Shown here: one piece after another, positions 1 to 5,697 of the stretch
Numbering within the stretch: position 1 is the stretch's first letter
Layout of the letters: the number at the start of each line of letters is the position of its first letter
NCBI GenBank assembly: GCA_964618855.1
Contig: CAZUCD010000184.1
Coordinates: 1-6,655 of the forward strand
Reading direction: 5' to 3'
Length of the DNA: 6,655 nucleotides
Source: CAZUCD01 sp964618855
GTDB lineage: Bacteria; Sumerlaeota; Sumerlaeia; SLMS01; JANRJK01
The notes under the pieces: model-generated
Database searches by the model: none
What the model was told of the DNA's origin: nothing
The model's input: only the letters and a program-made list of their open reading frames with translations
Program-made: the position numbers and the translations under genes

Positions 1-543
1 CGGGCGATGGAGTGCTGCGCGCCTGCGTACGGCATGTCGCACGTCGCACTGAGGTACTTCAACGCGGCCGGGGCGATTCCATCGCGCGGCGAGCACCATG
101 CCCCGGAGACGCACCTGATACCGCTCGTGCTCCAGGTGGCGCTCGGGCAGCGCGCGTCGATCTCCGTGTTCGGCACGGACTACGACACGCCGGATGGGAC
201 GTGCGTGCGGGACTACATCCACGTGGAGGATCTGGCGTCGGCGCACCTGCTGGCGCTGGACCACCTGCGCGGCGGGGGCCAACCGGTGGCGTGCAACCTT
301 GGCAACGGGCTTGGCTACTCGGTGCGCGAGGTCATCGAGGTGTGCCGCGCGGTGACGGGGCGCGAGATCCGCGCGGTCGAGTCCCCCCGGCGAGCGGGAG
401 ACCCGAGTCGGCTCGTGGCCTCCGCCGAACGCGCGCGCCGGGTGCTCGGCTGGGTGCCGCGCAAGCCGGAGCTGGAGATGATCGTGCGGGACGCGTGGGC
501 GTGGCACCTCGCGCACCCGCAGGGGTATGGCGCCGCAGGCTAG
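1..543 (+). CDS. galE: UDP-glucose 4-epimerase, C-terminal part (5' end outside window)
   Basis: Interconverts UDP-glucose and UDP-galactose (NAD-dependent, cytoplasmic; Leloir pathway and sugar-nucleotide supply for cell-surface glycans). The frame is open from base 1 and ends at TAG 541-543, giving 180 residues of a protein usually about 330 long. The N-terminal NAD-binding Rossmann fold and catalytic YxxxK are therefore off the left edge. Numbered from base 1, the diagnostic blocks are RYFNAAGA (residues 18-25), the GE.H.PETHLIPLVLQ stretch (30-45), FGTDYDTPDGTCVRDYIHVEDLA (57-79, the substrate-domain signature), NLGNG.GYSV.EVI, and the C-terminal RR.GDP..LVA and LGW.P blocks. The match is continuous with no frameshift. 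The ATG at 7 is internal, not the start. The gene converges on the minus-strand gene ending at 568. A related short-chain epimerase is the only alternative, but the PETHLIP and DYDTPDGTCVRDYIHV blocks point to GalE itself. Confidence 0.95.
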   Translation, partial: RAMECCAPAYGMSHVALRYFNAAGAIPSRGEHHAPETHLIPLVLQVALGQRASISVFGTDYDTPDGTCVRDYIHVEDLASAHLLALDHLRGGGQPVACNLGNGLGYSVREVIEVCRAVTGREIRAVESPRRAGDPSRLVASAERARRVLGWVPRKPELEMIVRDAWAWHLAHPQGYGAAG

Positions 544-567
544 GTTCGCAGGGGCCCAGCCCTGTGA

Positions 568-1593
568 CTACGGTGACGGCGCAGGCGCGGCATCCTCCTC
601 GCGCCGGCGGCGTTCGACCTCGAGGCGATGCTGCATCCCCTCGTACATGATGAGGGCGGAGCGTTCGGCGACGAACGCCTCCAACTCGCGCGTGTCGGCG
701 GCGGGGCGCGCAATTGTCCATCCGGGTGCATGCATCTCCAACATCCTCGGACCATGCTGCATTTCCGACACATCAAGGTTCCGAATGGGCAGGCGAACGA
801 CCTCCCCTTCGGGTCCTGTCATGACGGCCCAGTCCACTTCGTACTCATAAGTTCCCTTGAAAGTGGACATCGTCCCTGCCGAGTAGCGGAGTGAATCGAA
901 ACGCAAACCAACCTCATCCCTGGAGAAGTGGAACTTGTAAGTTGCCAGGAGTGGAGGTCTGCACTCGATGACGACTTCGATGATTGATCCGTCGTGGGAG
1001 TGCGCGATCGTGATTGGAGTCGTTGCCCTGAGTTCGGGGTTGTCGATGTACATGCCCCGCCACTCGTCCAGAAACTCCGCCGTCGGCTTGCCTGCGACGC
1101 GGTCCATCGAGTCGATGGCGTCGAATAGCCGCGAATCATCGACGAGTTGCGGCTCTATCGTCGACCATCTCGGGTCGAGGCGCGGCACGGCCTGCCGAAT
1201 TGCACGCGGTTGCGCGTCGGGCGAGAGCCTATGCGCTAGCACGGGACGGGGGAAATCGACCTCCTCGACTCCGTTGAACTTCTCCGAGAGGCGGTACGTC
1301 TCCGAGACCAGTGCCCCGAGTTTGTAGTCCCCCAGGCACTCGTGCCGCCACCGCCGTTCGACCGTGCCCGTGGTGGTGGCATCAAAGGCGATGTTGTAAT
1401 GGACTGAAACCTCCACGTTCGTGGAGAACGCGAGCTTGCACTCGCGCAGGGCCCGGTGGGACTCGGCCGCGGACAGGAAGACCTGGCGCGCCACTTCCGC
1501 GGGAGTCGGCGGCGGGGCAGGCTCGTCCCCGCAGAGCGTTCCTGGAGCAAGGACCGCGAGCAGGAAAATGGTCAGTGCGGCGGCGCCGTTCAT
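568..1593 (-). CDS. Secreted protein of unknown function (341 aa)
   Basis: I do not recognise the family. Residues 1-22 form a signal peptide (short N region, hydrophobic core ALTIFLLAVLAPGTL, then CGDE). The Cys at 21 lacks a proper lipobox (Leu, not Gly/Ala, precedes it), so signal peptidase I export is more likely than a lipoprotein. After a short proline-rich linker (25-31) the mature protein alternates predicted beta strands, for example around 53-79 and 204-256, with few helices. A charged helix (about 302-334) precedes an Ala/Pro tail. Strand-rich organisation of this size would fit a LolA/LolB-like lipid-binding fold, but that is inference only. The Cys residues at 52, 86 and 211 could form one disulfide. 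The start is supported by a GGAG/AAGG Shine-Dalgarno sequence 6-10 nt upstream, which begins right at the stop codon of the preceding gene (14-nt gap), so the two are probably co-transcribed. Codon third positions are much less GC-biased than in sppA or the RDD gene. Confidence 0.85.
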   Translation of the reverse strand: MNGAAALTIFLLAVLAPGTLCGDEPAPPPTPAEVARQVFLSAAESHRALRECKLAFSTNVEVSVHYNIAFDATTTGTVERRWRHECLGDYKLGALVSETYRLSEKFNGVEEVDFPRPVLAHRLSPDAQPRAIRQAVPRLDPRWSTIEPQLVDDSRLFDAIDSMDRVAGKPTAEFLDEWRGMYIDNPELRATTPITIAHSHDGSIIEVVIECRPPLLATYKFHFSRDEVGLRFDSLRYSAGTMSTFKGTYEYEVDWAVMTGPEGEVVRLPIRNLDVSEMQHGPRMLEMHAPGWTIARPAADTRELEAFVAERSALIMYEGMQHRLEVERRRREEDAAPAPSP

Positions 1594-1607
1594 GTCGTGC
1601 CTTCTCC

Positions 1608-2123
1608 CTACATCCGGGCCGCAGACTCAACGGCAGGAAGCTCTGTGTCACTTTGGTCGAGATTGCAGAAACGATGCGGCACCTTTTCCCACGGGCCGGT
1701 GGGAGGAGCGCCGCTTGAACGGAGGCTGCGGCAACCCCCGAATGTGTTGGGGGCGGAGACGCAGCCTCCCCCAAGCGGAGAGCAGGCTAAGCCGTCCATC
1801 GGGAGGCCAAAAGTGCACTCGAACGTTCGCGTGCAGTTGATGTCGAAACCCGAGCACACACCGAGATTGACCGGCGCAGCGACACAGGCACTCGGGGCGA
1901 GTCCGGATGCCTGGGTGCCCGTGAGCGTGAGGAAAAGCGTGTCACCCGACCCAACTGTGCACGATCCGCACGCAGCCGCCGCAGCACCTCGCGCACATGG
2001 GCTCGGAGTGACCACGGCATCCCCTGAGCAATCGCGGATCCTGCGTTCGCCCTCCTGGGCAACACCAGCGAGGGCCGCCAGTGTCCACACCCAGACAAAC
2101 ACCGGGAGAAGAACCTTCTTCAT
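1608..2123 (-). CDS. Small cysteine-rich secreted protein (171 aa), unknown function
   Basis: Family not recognised. The chosen start is the ATG at 2121-2123 (MKKVLLPVF...). It has AGGA exactly 9 nt upstream, and it places the classic Lys-Lys signal-peptide N terminus at residue 1. The longer frame up to 2231 would put about 36 implausible residues before it, and the ATGs at 2129 and 2132 lie too close to the AGGA. The signal peptide covers about residues 1-22 (core VLLPVFVWVWTLAALAGVA, cleavage likely after GVA). The mature part has 12 cysteines (32, 43, 52, 55, 80, 90, 97, 103, 114, 121, 131, 153), an even number. This suggests up to six disulfides and a compact extracytoplasmic domain. A Gly/Thr-rich strand segment (57-71) separates the first four from the rest. 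It is followed 14 nt later by the 341-residue secreted protein, and the likely two-gene unit points to a shared envelope or extracellular role. A toxin-like or adhesion domain cannot be assigned from sequence alone. Confidence 0.8.
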   Translation of the reverse strand: MKKVLLPVFVWVWTLAALAGVAQEGERRIRDCSGDAVVTPSPCARGAAAAACGSCTVGSGDTLFLTLTGTQASGLAPSACVAAPVNLGVCSGFDINCTRTFECTFGLPMDGLACSPLGGGCVSAPNTFGGCRSLRSSGAPPTGPWEKVPHRFCNLDQSDTELPAVESAARM

Positions 2124-2181
2124 TGCCATCATTCCTGAACCGGGTCGCCTGCCCCCGACGGATTGGCACCACGGCACGGAT

Positions 2182-2195
2182 TGTGTGTGTGTGTG
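2182..2195. repeat. (TG)7 dinucleotide microsatellite
   Basis: Seven perfect TG units lie in the 124-nt spacer (2124-2247) between the RDD gene's stop and the cysteine-rich secreted-protein start, about 60 nt upstream of that start. Perfect dinucleotide runs are prone to slippage. At this position a length change could alter spacing within a promoter or 5' leader. The rest of the spacer contains no strong promoter match: a TTGATC / AACAAT pair with 16-nt spacing on the minus strand is weak. Confidence 0.75.
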
Positions 2196-2247
2196 GAACC
2201 GCGCAAGCCCAATTGTTTGCAGGCACTCCACGAGATCAACAAAAACG

Positions 2248-3426
2248 CTATCGCCTGCGCTCCAGCAGCGCCGACCTCGGCAGGGCGCCCTCCGTGGCGT
2301 ACTCGAACGCGGCGACGTCGCGCTCCTTCGTGTAGAGGATCAGGTCCGCGCGGAGTGTGAGCTTTACGGAGAGCACAATGGGGCCCGCGTACTCCTCCTG
2401 CACGGGGAGGTGGCGCCTGCGCACAAGTTCCTCCAGGTATCCAAGGGCAAACTTTTCCGCGTCGCGCCTGAGCGCGGGGTCGTCCGGCGCGGCGGGCCAT
2501 GCCGATCGGCGGAAGAGCTCGAACTCGATGCGCGGTGCGCGGTCGGAGGACTCCTCGATGGCTCGCTCGAGGGTTCCCGTCGTGGATGCGCGGTCCACGG
2601 CGGGGTCGGTCAGCGCGCTCCCCCACATGAGCTGCGTCGCGCCGAGGCGCGTGCCCGAGAGCGACGGCAGCCGCTCCAGGAGCGGCTGCGCGGGGGGGGG
2701 CAGGGGGAGCTGCGAACCCGAGGCCATCGGCCACAGGATCGCCGAGATGCCGATGAACACCAGGCCGAACGTGATGCGCGCTGAGTACTGCGGCTGCATG
2801 TGGTGGCGCATCCAGTTCGGGCCGAGCGCCTCCTTCATCGCCGCGAAGTCGAGCGGGGGCTCCGTGCGGTGGCGCACGACGGTGCCGGCCCAGAAGTCGT
2901 GCAGGCCCTGCTTGAACGGGTTGAATCCCGCCGCGACCGTGTTGGCGGTCAGCACCGCGACGGCGAGCACCGCCGTCACGGCCATCGCGAGGAACCTCGG
3001 CATCACCTCCTCCGGCAGTTCCGGCACCGCGGCGTTCAGGCCGTGGAAGGTGAAGACGAACGGAAAGAAGAGGAGCGTCCTGCCGAGCGATTGCGACCAC
3101 GTGGGCACGCCGCCGTCGAGCGTCGAGGTGCGCAGGCGGAGGATGGCCTTTCCGATCGTGGCGCCGCCGCCCTGCGGCCCGTTCAGGCTCGCGAAGTAGT
3201 ACAGGAACACGAACATCGACCCCGCGGCCGTGATGCGCTCGTCACGGAACACCAGATCCCCAAGCCCCCACGCGCAGAACCGGAAGAAGTAGTGCAGGAA
3301 GACGATGTCCAGCAGCAGGGCAAAGAACCGCGCCCAGAATCCCGCCAGCGAAGGAATGTGCGGGATGAGGCCGTGCGCGACGCGCGGCGGTGGCAGGGCT
3401 GGTGCCGCCGGATCCGTGGAAGGCAT
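2248..3426 (-). CDS. RDD-family integral membrane protein with long C-terminal extension (392 aa)
   Basis: RDD proteins are small polytopic inner-membrane proteins of mostly unknown or transport-related function. The family hallmarks are here in order: GFWARFFALLLD (29-40; Arg and Asp of the RDD signature in the first membrane segment), GGATIGKAILRLRT (87-100; the conserved G.T.GK..L.LR block after segment 2), SLGRTLLFFPF (113-123) and NPFKQGLHDFWAGTVVV-like (169-184, the closing LHD..AGT block). Predicted membrane segments are about 29-50, 66-81, 115-130 and 145-166, plus a fifth at 216-236 beyond the usual domain. After it comes a roughly 155-residue charged, non-membrane C-terminal region (238-392) that I cannot assign. 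The start ATG lies 11 nt after the yjbR-like stop with no clear Shine-Dalgarno sequence, consistent with translational coupling in one operon. No earlier in-frame start is needed, because the RDD block begins at residue 29. Confidence 0.88.
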   Translation of the reverse strand: MPSTDPAAPALPPPRVAHGLIPHIPSLAGFWARFFALLLDIVFLHYFFRFCAWGLGDLVFRDERITAAGSMFVFLYYFASLNGPQGGGATIGKAILRLRTSTLDGGVPTWSQSLGRTLLFFPFVFTFHGLNAAVPELPEEVMPRFLAMAVTAVLAVAVLTANTVAAGFNPFKQGLHDFWAGTVVRHRTEPPLDFAAMKEALGPNWMRHHMQPQYSARITFGLVFIGISAILWPMASGSQLPLPPPAQPLLERLPSLSGTRLGATQLMWGSALTDPAVDRASTTGTLERAIEESSDRAPRIEFELFRRSAWPAAPDDPALRRDAEKFALGYLEELVRRRHLPVQEEYAGPIVLSVKLTLRADLILYTKERDVAAFEYATEGALPRSALLERRR

Positions 3427-3437
3427 GGGCGTGTTGT

Positions 3438-3824
3438 TCAGGCGCGCCGGGAGCGGGGCTTGGGCGCCGGGACGCCGGCATCCAGGGAGGCGCGCACCTT
3501 GCGCGGGAGCTTCGCGAGGACGACGGCATGCGCCCGCGAGAGGTACTCGCGCAGTTCGCGGTCCCTCAGGATGCCCGGCCCCTCGACGTGCACCCAGTCG
3601 TAACGTGCAAGATATGGCGCCGGGATGATGCCGTCACGTGAAAGCAGTTCGTCGAGGTCCTCGCCCCGCGCCTTGAACGAGTAGCTCCCCCCGGCCTCCG
3701 CCCCCATGCCGAAAATGGCGAACATCTTCCCCCCGACGCAGAAGCACAGATGGTCCCCCCACTTCACGTCCTCCGTGCAGTGCGGCAGCGTCAGGCAGTA
3801 GGCGCGGATGGCTTCGAGGTTCAT
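3438..3824 (-). CDS. MmcQ/YjbR family protein (128 aa)
   Basis: This is a small cytoplasmic protein of the MmcQ/YjbR superfamily (CyaY-like fold, often labelled DNA-binding; biological role poorly known). Visible family features are the N-terminal helix with LPHCTED (13-19), KWGDHLCFCVGGKMFAIFGM (21-40; the typical W/G/GK.FA core), SFKARGEDLDELL (49-61), the loop PAPYLARYDWVHVEGPG (68-84) and the final helices ELREYLSRAHAVVLAKLPRKVRASL (90-114), matching the usual S..LV..KLPKK.R ending. The length is slightly over family average because of a basic Pro/Ala/Arg tail (115-128). The GC-rich coding is typical of the window. It starts 131 nt after the sppA stop, so it may have its own promoter, and it reads into the RDD gene 11 nt downstream. 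No Shine-Dalgarno sequence is apparent: the bases before the ATG are part of a periodic AATTC/GGG repeat. Confidence 0.9.
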   Translation of the reverse strand: MNLEAIRAYCLTLPHCTEDVKWGDHLCFCVGGKMFAIFGMGAEAGGSYSFKARGEDLDELLSRDGIIPAPYLARYDWVHVEGPGILRDRELREYLSRAHAVVLAKLPRKVRASLDAGVPAPKPRSRRA

Positions 3825-3826
3825 GG

Positions 3827-3863
3827 AATTCGGGATTCGGGAATTGGGGATTTCGAGGTTGGG
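3827..3863. repeat. Degenerate 7-bp periodic repeat, GATTCGG-type
   Basis: Consecutive units read AATTCGG (3827-3833), GATTCGG (3834-3840), GAATTGGG (3841-3848), GATTTCGAG (3849-3857) and GTTGGG (3858-3863). Unit length is 6-9 nt with a G-A-T-T-(C)-G-G core. The array abuts the start codon of the yjbR-like gene, so it occupies the place where its ribosome-binding site would be. It lies in the same spacer as the CCCTGAC array and resembles the TCGAAAG array upstream of sppA in design but not in unit sequence. Confidence 0.55.
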
Positions 3864-3919
3864 CCCTGCGCGGCAACTGTCGAGACGCTGCGGAGCCAGG
3901 CACCCCCGATCACTCCGGT

Positions 3920-3947
3920 CCCTGACCCCTGGCCCCTGACCTCGGAT
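3920..3947. repeat. Heptamer repeat, CCCTGAC-type
   Basis: There are three consecutive heptamers: CCCTGAC (3920-3926), CCCTGGC (3927-3933) and CCCTGAC (3934-3940). They are followed by a diverged CTCGGAT (3941-3947) only 8 nt past the sppA stop. No stem-loop with a T tract is present here, so the array is not an obvious terminator. The 3864-3919 stretch between this and the GATTCGG array shows nothing recognisable. Confidence 0.6.
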
Positions 3948-3955
3948 TCCCGCGT

Positions 3956-5400
3956 CTAGAATGTGGCGCGGTACTCGATCCCCGCGCCGCCGACCGCGCG
4001 CTCGACCATGCCGAGCTTGGATTCAATGGCGCCGAACAGTGTCGGGCGCCGGATGGGGCCCCGCACGGTGCGTGGCTCGCCCTTGATGCCGGCCTGCCGG
4101 GCCGCGAAGTCGATAGCGTCCTTCAGCGTGCCGAGCTCGTCCACCATGCCGAGCTCAAGCGCCTGGCGGCCTCTGAAGATGCGGCCGTCACAGATGTCGC
4201 GCGCGTGGGACTCGATCTGCTCCTTGGAGACGGGCGCGCCGCCGGCCTGCTCCTTCAGCCGCGCCTCGATCGTCGCGGACCGGTTCTCGATCACGGCCTC
4301 GAGGAACTGCTCGTATGTGTCGAGGATCGTGTCCTGCAGGAGCGCGCGCTCCTCCGATGTCATGGCGCGCGAGCCCGAGCCGAGGTCCTTGAACTCGCCG
4401 CTCTTGATCGAGCGGGAGCGCAGGCCGACCTTCTCCTGGATGCCCTGGAAGTCGTAGAAGTTGAAGATGACGCCGATGCTCCCCGTGAGGGTTCCGGGGT
4501 TCGCGTAAATCTTGTCCGTCGCTATCGCGGTGTAGAATCCGCCGGAGGCCGCGATGTCGCCCATCGAGGTGACGACCGGATTGCCGGTCTCCTTGCTGTA
4601 CTCGCGGAGTGCCTGGTAAAGTTCCTGGGTGGCGCTGACCGCGCCGCCGGGGCTGTTCACCCGCACGACGAGGGCTCGGATCGAGTTGTTGTCCTGCCAC
4701 TGCTTCACCTGCGCGATCAGGGCCGCGGTGTCGGCCTGGTAGCCGGGGCCCTCGCCGAGCACGCCCGTGACGTCGAGGACCGCGACCTTCTCACCGAACG
4801 GCATGAGGCCACCGGAGGTGGTTGTGGTCGTGCCGCCGCCGGCGCCGGCGAGCGCCGTGCCCAGCACCATGAGGCCTCCGCCCACGATGAAGAGGAGGAA
4901 AATCGCCGCTGCGATCATCATGGGCAGATTCGACCGGCGCTTCGGGGGAGGAGCAAATCCCGGCGGACGATACCCGCCCGGCGGCCCGTAGCCGGGAGGG
5001 GGGGCGAATGGCCCGGGCTGCTGCATCGGGGCCATCTGCGGCGGGGGGGGACCCCAGCCGGGGGGAGGCTGCTGCGCAGGGGGAGGGCCCCACATGGGGG
5101 GCGGAGACGGGGGGGGCTGCTGGTAGGGCGGCGGGGGGGCTCCCCACATCCCCGGCCCGGCGGGTGGGGNNNNNNNNNNCCCCGCCCCGCCCCCCCCCCG
5201 CCCGCCCCCCCCCGCCCCCCCCCCCGGCCGCCCCCCCCGGCCGCGCCCCACATCCCCGGCCCGGCGGGTGGGGGCGGCGGCGGCGCATAGGCCTGCGGCG
5301 GAGGCGGAGGTGCCGCGGCCTGCGCCGCGGGGGCCTGCGGGGCCTCCGGGGTCGGCGCTGCCTGCTGGGGGTCTTCGTTTGGGCGCTGCTGATCTTCCAT
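3956..5400 (-). CDS. sppA: S49 signal peptide peptidase SppA (reading frame interrupted by an assembly gap)
   Basis: Membrane-anchored serine protease that degrades cleaved signal peptides and possibly envelope proteins. Start ATG 5398-5400 (MEDQQRPNED...) has a GAGAGG Shine-Dalgarno sequence 6 nt upstream. The final frame ends at TAG 3956-3958. The two halves are in different frames only because of the gap and duplication at 5142-5273. Removing one 104-nt period gives 446 residues (numbering below). Residues 1-118 are a Pro/Gln-rich tail, KRRSNLP (119-125) marks the cytoplasmic side, 126-149 is one membrane segment, and 169-446 is the S49 domain. Motifs are VVRVNSPGG (210-218), MGDIAASGGF (245-254) with nucleophile Ser251, GTLTGSIGV (268-276), and SGEFKDLGS (299-307) with general base Lys303. 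The Ser/Lys dyad and single compact domain fit the short (B. subtilis-like) SppA class, not the double-domain E. coli form. The GTG at 5407 is a frame-shifted spurious start. Confidence 0.93.
5142..5169. repeat. 28-bp direct repeat, copy 1 (left flank of assembly gap)
   Basis: This is identical over 28 bases to 5246-5273. Both copies encode, on the minus strand, the same PPAGPGMWG stretch of the SppA proline-rich tail. This copy ends exactly at the first N, as expected when two contig ends with a shared terminal overlap are placed side by side instead of merged. Confidence 0.9.
5170..5245. other. Scaffold gap (10 Ns, 5170-5179) plus probable artefactual poly-C filler (5180-5245)
   Basis: Ten Ns are followed by 66 bases composed only of C and G in long C runs with isolated Gs, ending near GGCCGCG. 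There is no A or T in this stretch, it does not fit the reading frame on either side, and it looks like low-quality sequence extending a contig end. It should not be translated. The placeholder length of ten says nothing about the true gap size. Confidence 0.85.
5246..5273. repeat. 28-bp direct repeat, copy 2 (right flank of assembly gap)
   Basis: Exact second copy of 5142-5169, offset by 104 nt (not a multiple of three, hence the apparent frameshift in sppA). In the frame opened at 5400 it encodes residues 44-52 of SppA. Joining from this copy straight onto the sequence left of copy 1 continues the proline-rich tail in frame. Confidence 0.9.
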
Positions 5401-5430
5401 GGGGCACCTCTCAGCCTGAAATCCGGGGGT

Positions 5431-5461
5431 AGTCTAGCGGGGCCGCCCCGTGCGCTGTCAG
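5431..5461 (-). promoter_or_regulatory. Candidate sppA promoter with 19-nt spacer and central palindrome
   Basis: On the minus strand CTGACA (5461-5456; 5 of 6 to the sigma70 -35) and TAGACT (5436-5431; 4 of 6 to the -10) are separated by 19 nt. The spacer contains the perfect palindrome CGGGGCCGCCCCG (5438-5450; 6-bp arms, 1-nt centre). A start near 5424 would leave a leader of about 24 nt including the GAGAGG ribosome-binding site at 5407-5412. An over-long spacer holding a dyad is the layout of MerR-type activated promoters, but in a GC-rich genome this could be chance. Confidence 0.3.
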
Positions 5462-5470
5462 CGGGAAACC

Positions 5471-5551
5471 TCGAAAGTCGAAAGTTGAAAGTCGCAAAGT
5501 CACAAAGTCGAAAGGTCAAAAGGTCGAAAGGTCGAAAGGTCAGAAGGTCGA
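5471..5551. repeat. Intergenic 7/8-bp tandem array, TCGAAAG(G)-type, about 11 units
   Basis: Units begin at 5471, 5478, 5485 (7-mers TCGAAAG, TCGAAAG, TTGAAAG), then 5492, 5500, 5508, 5516, 5524, 5532, 5540 and 5548 (8-mers TCGCAAAG, TCACAAAG, TCGAAAGG, TCAAAAGG, TCGAAAGG twice, TCAGAAGG, TCGAGGGG). Period thus switches from 7 to 8 along the array. TC and the AAG core are kept while one or two middle bases vary. It lies in the divergent spacer between sppA and the 224-residue membrane-protein gene and has no coding potential. It is noticeably more A-rich than the flanks. Confidence 0.85.
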
Positions 5552-5616
5552 GGGGGTGGAGACGTCCGGGAAGGCGGGGGGGGATTGGATTTCAGGGCGG
5601 TGGGGGCAGTTTGGCC

Positions 5617-5646
5617 TTGAAAGGCGGGAGGCTTCACAAATATACG
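5617..5646 (+). promoter_or_regulatory. Candidate sigma70-type promoter for the 224-aa membrane-protein gene
   Basis: TTGAAA (5617-5622; 5 of 6 to the -35 consensus) is followed after 18 nt by TATACG (5641-5646; 4 of 6 to the -10). This is the only such pair I see in the GC-rich spacer upstream of 5698, and it sits in a local AT-rich patch (ACAAATATAC). Transcription would start near 5653, leaving a leader of about 45 nt. Confidence 0.4.
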
Positions 5647-5665
5647 TCGTACGTCTACTGACGTA
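5643..5665. promoter_or_regulatory. Operator-like TACGTC repeat cluster overlapping the predicted start site
   Basis: TACGTC occurs at 5643-5648 and 5650-5655, and its inverse GACGTA at 5660-5665. This gives a direct repeat with 7-nt spacing and an inverted repeat with a 4-nt centre (TACGTC-TACT-GACGTA). The cluster begins within the proposed -10 and covers the expected transcription start, where a repressor would bind. No regulator gene is visible nearby. Confidence 0.35.
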
Positions 5666-5697
5666 GCAAGATTCCCGAGTCCCGAAGGTTCCCGGCC

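Noticed and set aside
544..567. Short hairpin CAGGG (549-553) / CCCTG (560-564) between the convergent galE and 341-aa genes, considered as a bidirectional terminator.
   Set aside because: The stem is only 5 bp with a 6-nt loop and no T tract on either side; too weak to call.
2124..2231. Upstream extension of the cysteine-rich protein to an ATG at 2231.
   Set aside because: It would put 36 unlikely residues (including the product of the TG repeat) ahead of a perfect Lys-Lys signal peptide that has its own AGGA at 9 nt.
2241..2271. GCGCT/AGCGC hairpin (2257-2271) plus a five-T run (2245-2241, minus strand) around the RDD stop codon, considered as an intrinsic terminator.
   Set aside because: The stem lies within the coding sequence and is separated from the T run by 11 nt, so the terminator geometry is wrong.
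1456..2784. Long plus-strand open frame of 442 codons antisense to three genes.
   Set aside because: It is Arg/Gly/Ala-rich with no domain signal and crosses several real genes and a spacer; long antisense frames are routine in GC-rich DNA.
5142..5273. Mobile element or target-site duplication marked by the 28-bp direct repeats.
   Set aside because: The intervening DNA is Ns plus A/T-free poly-C with no inverted ends or coding content, and both copies are coding sequence that joins in frame when collapsed.
5405..5407. GTG start giving a 483-residue SppA frame with a Gly/Arg/Ala-rich N terminus.
   Set aside because: It is in the wrong frame for the real N terminus. ATG 5400 has the GAGAGG ribosome-binding site, and the apparent long frame only stays open because it runs through the Ns and poly-C artefact.
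5471..5551. CRISPR array.
   Set aside because: The units are 7-8 bp in direct contact with no unique spacers, so it is a simple tandem repeat.
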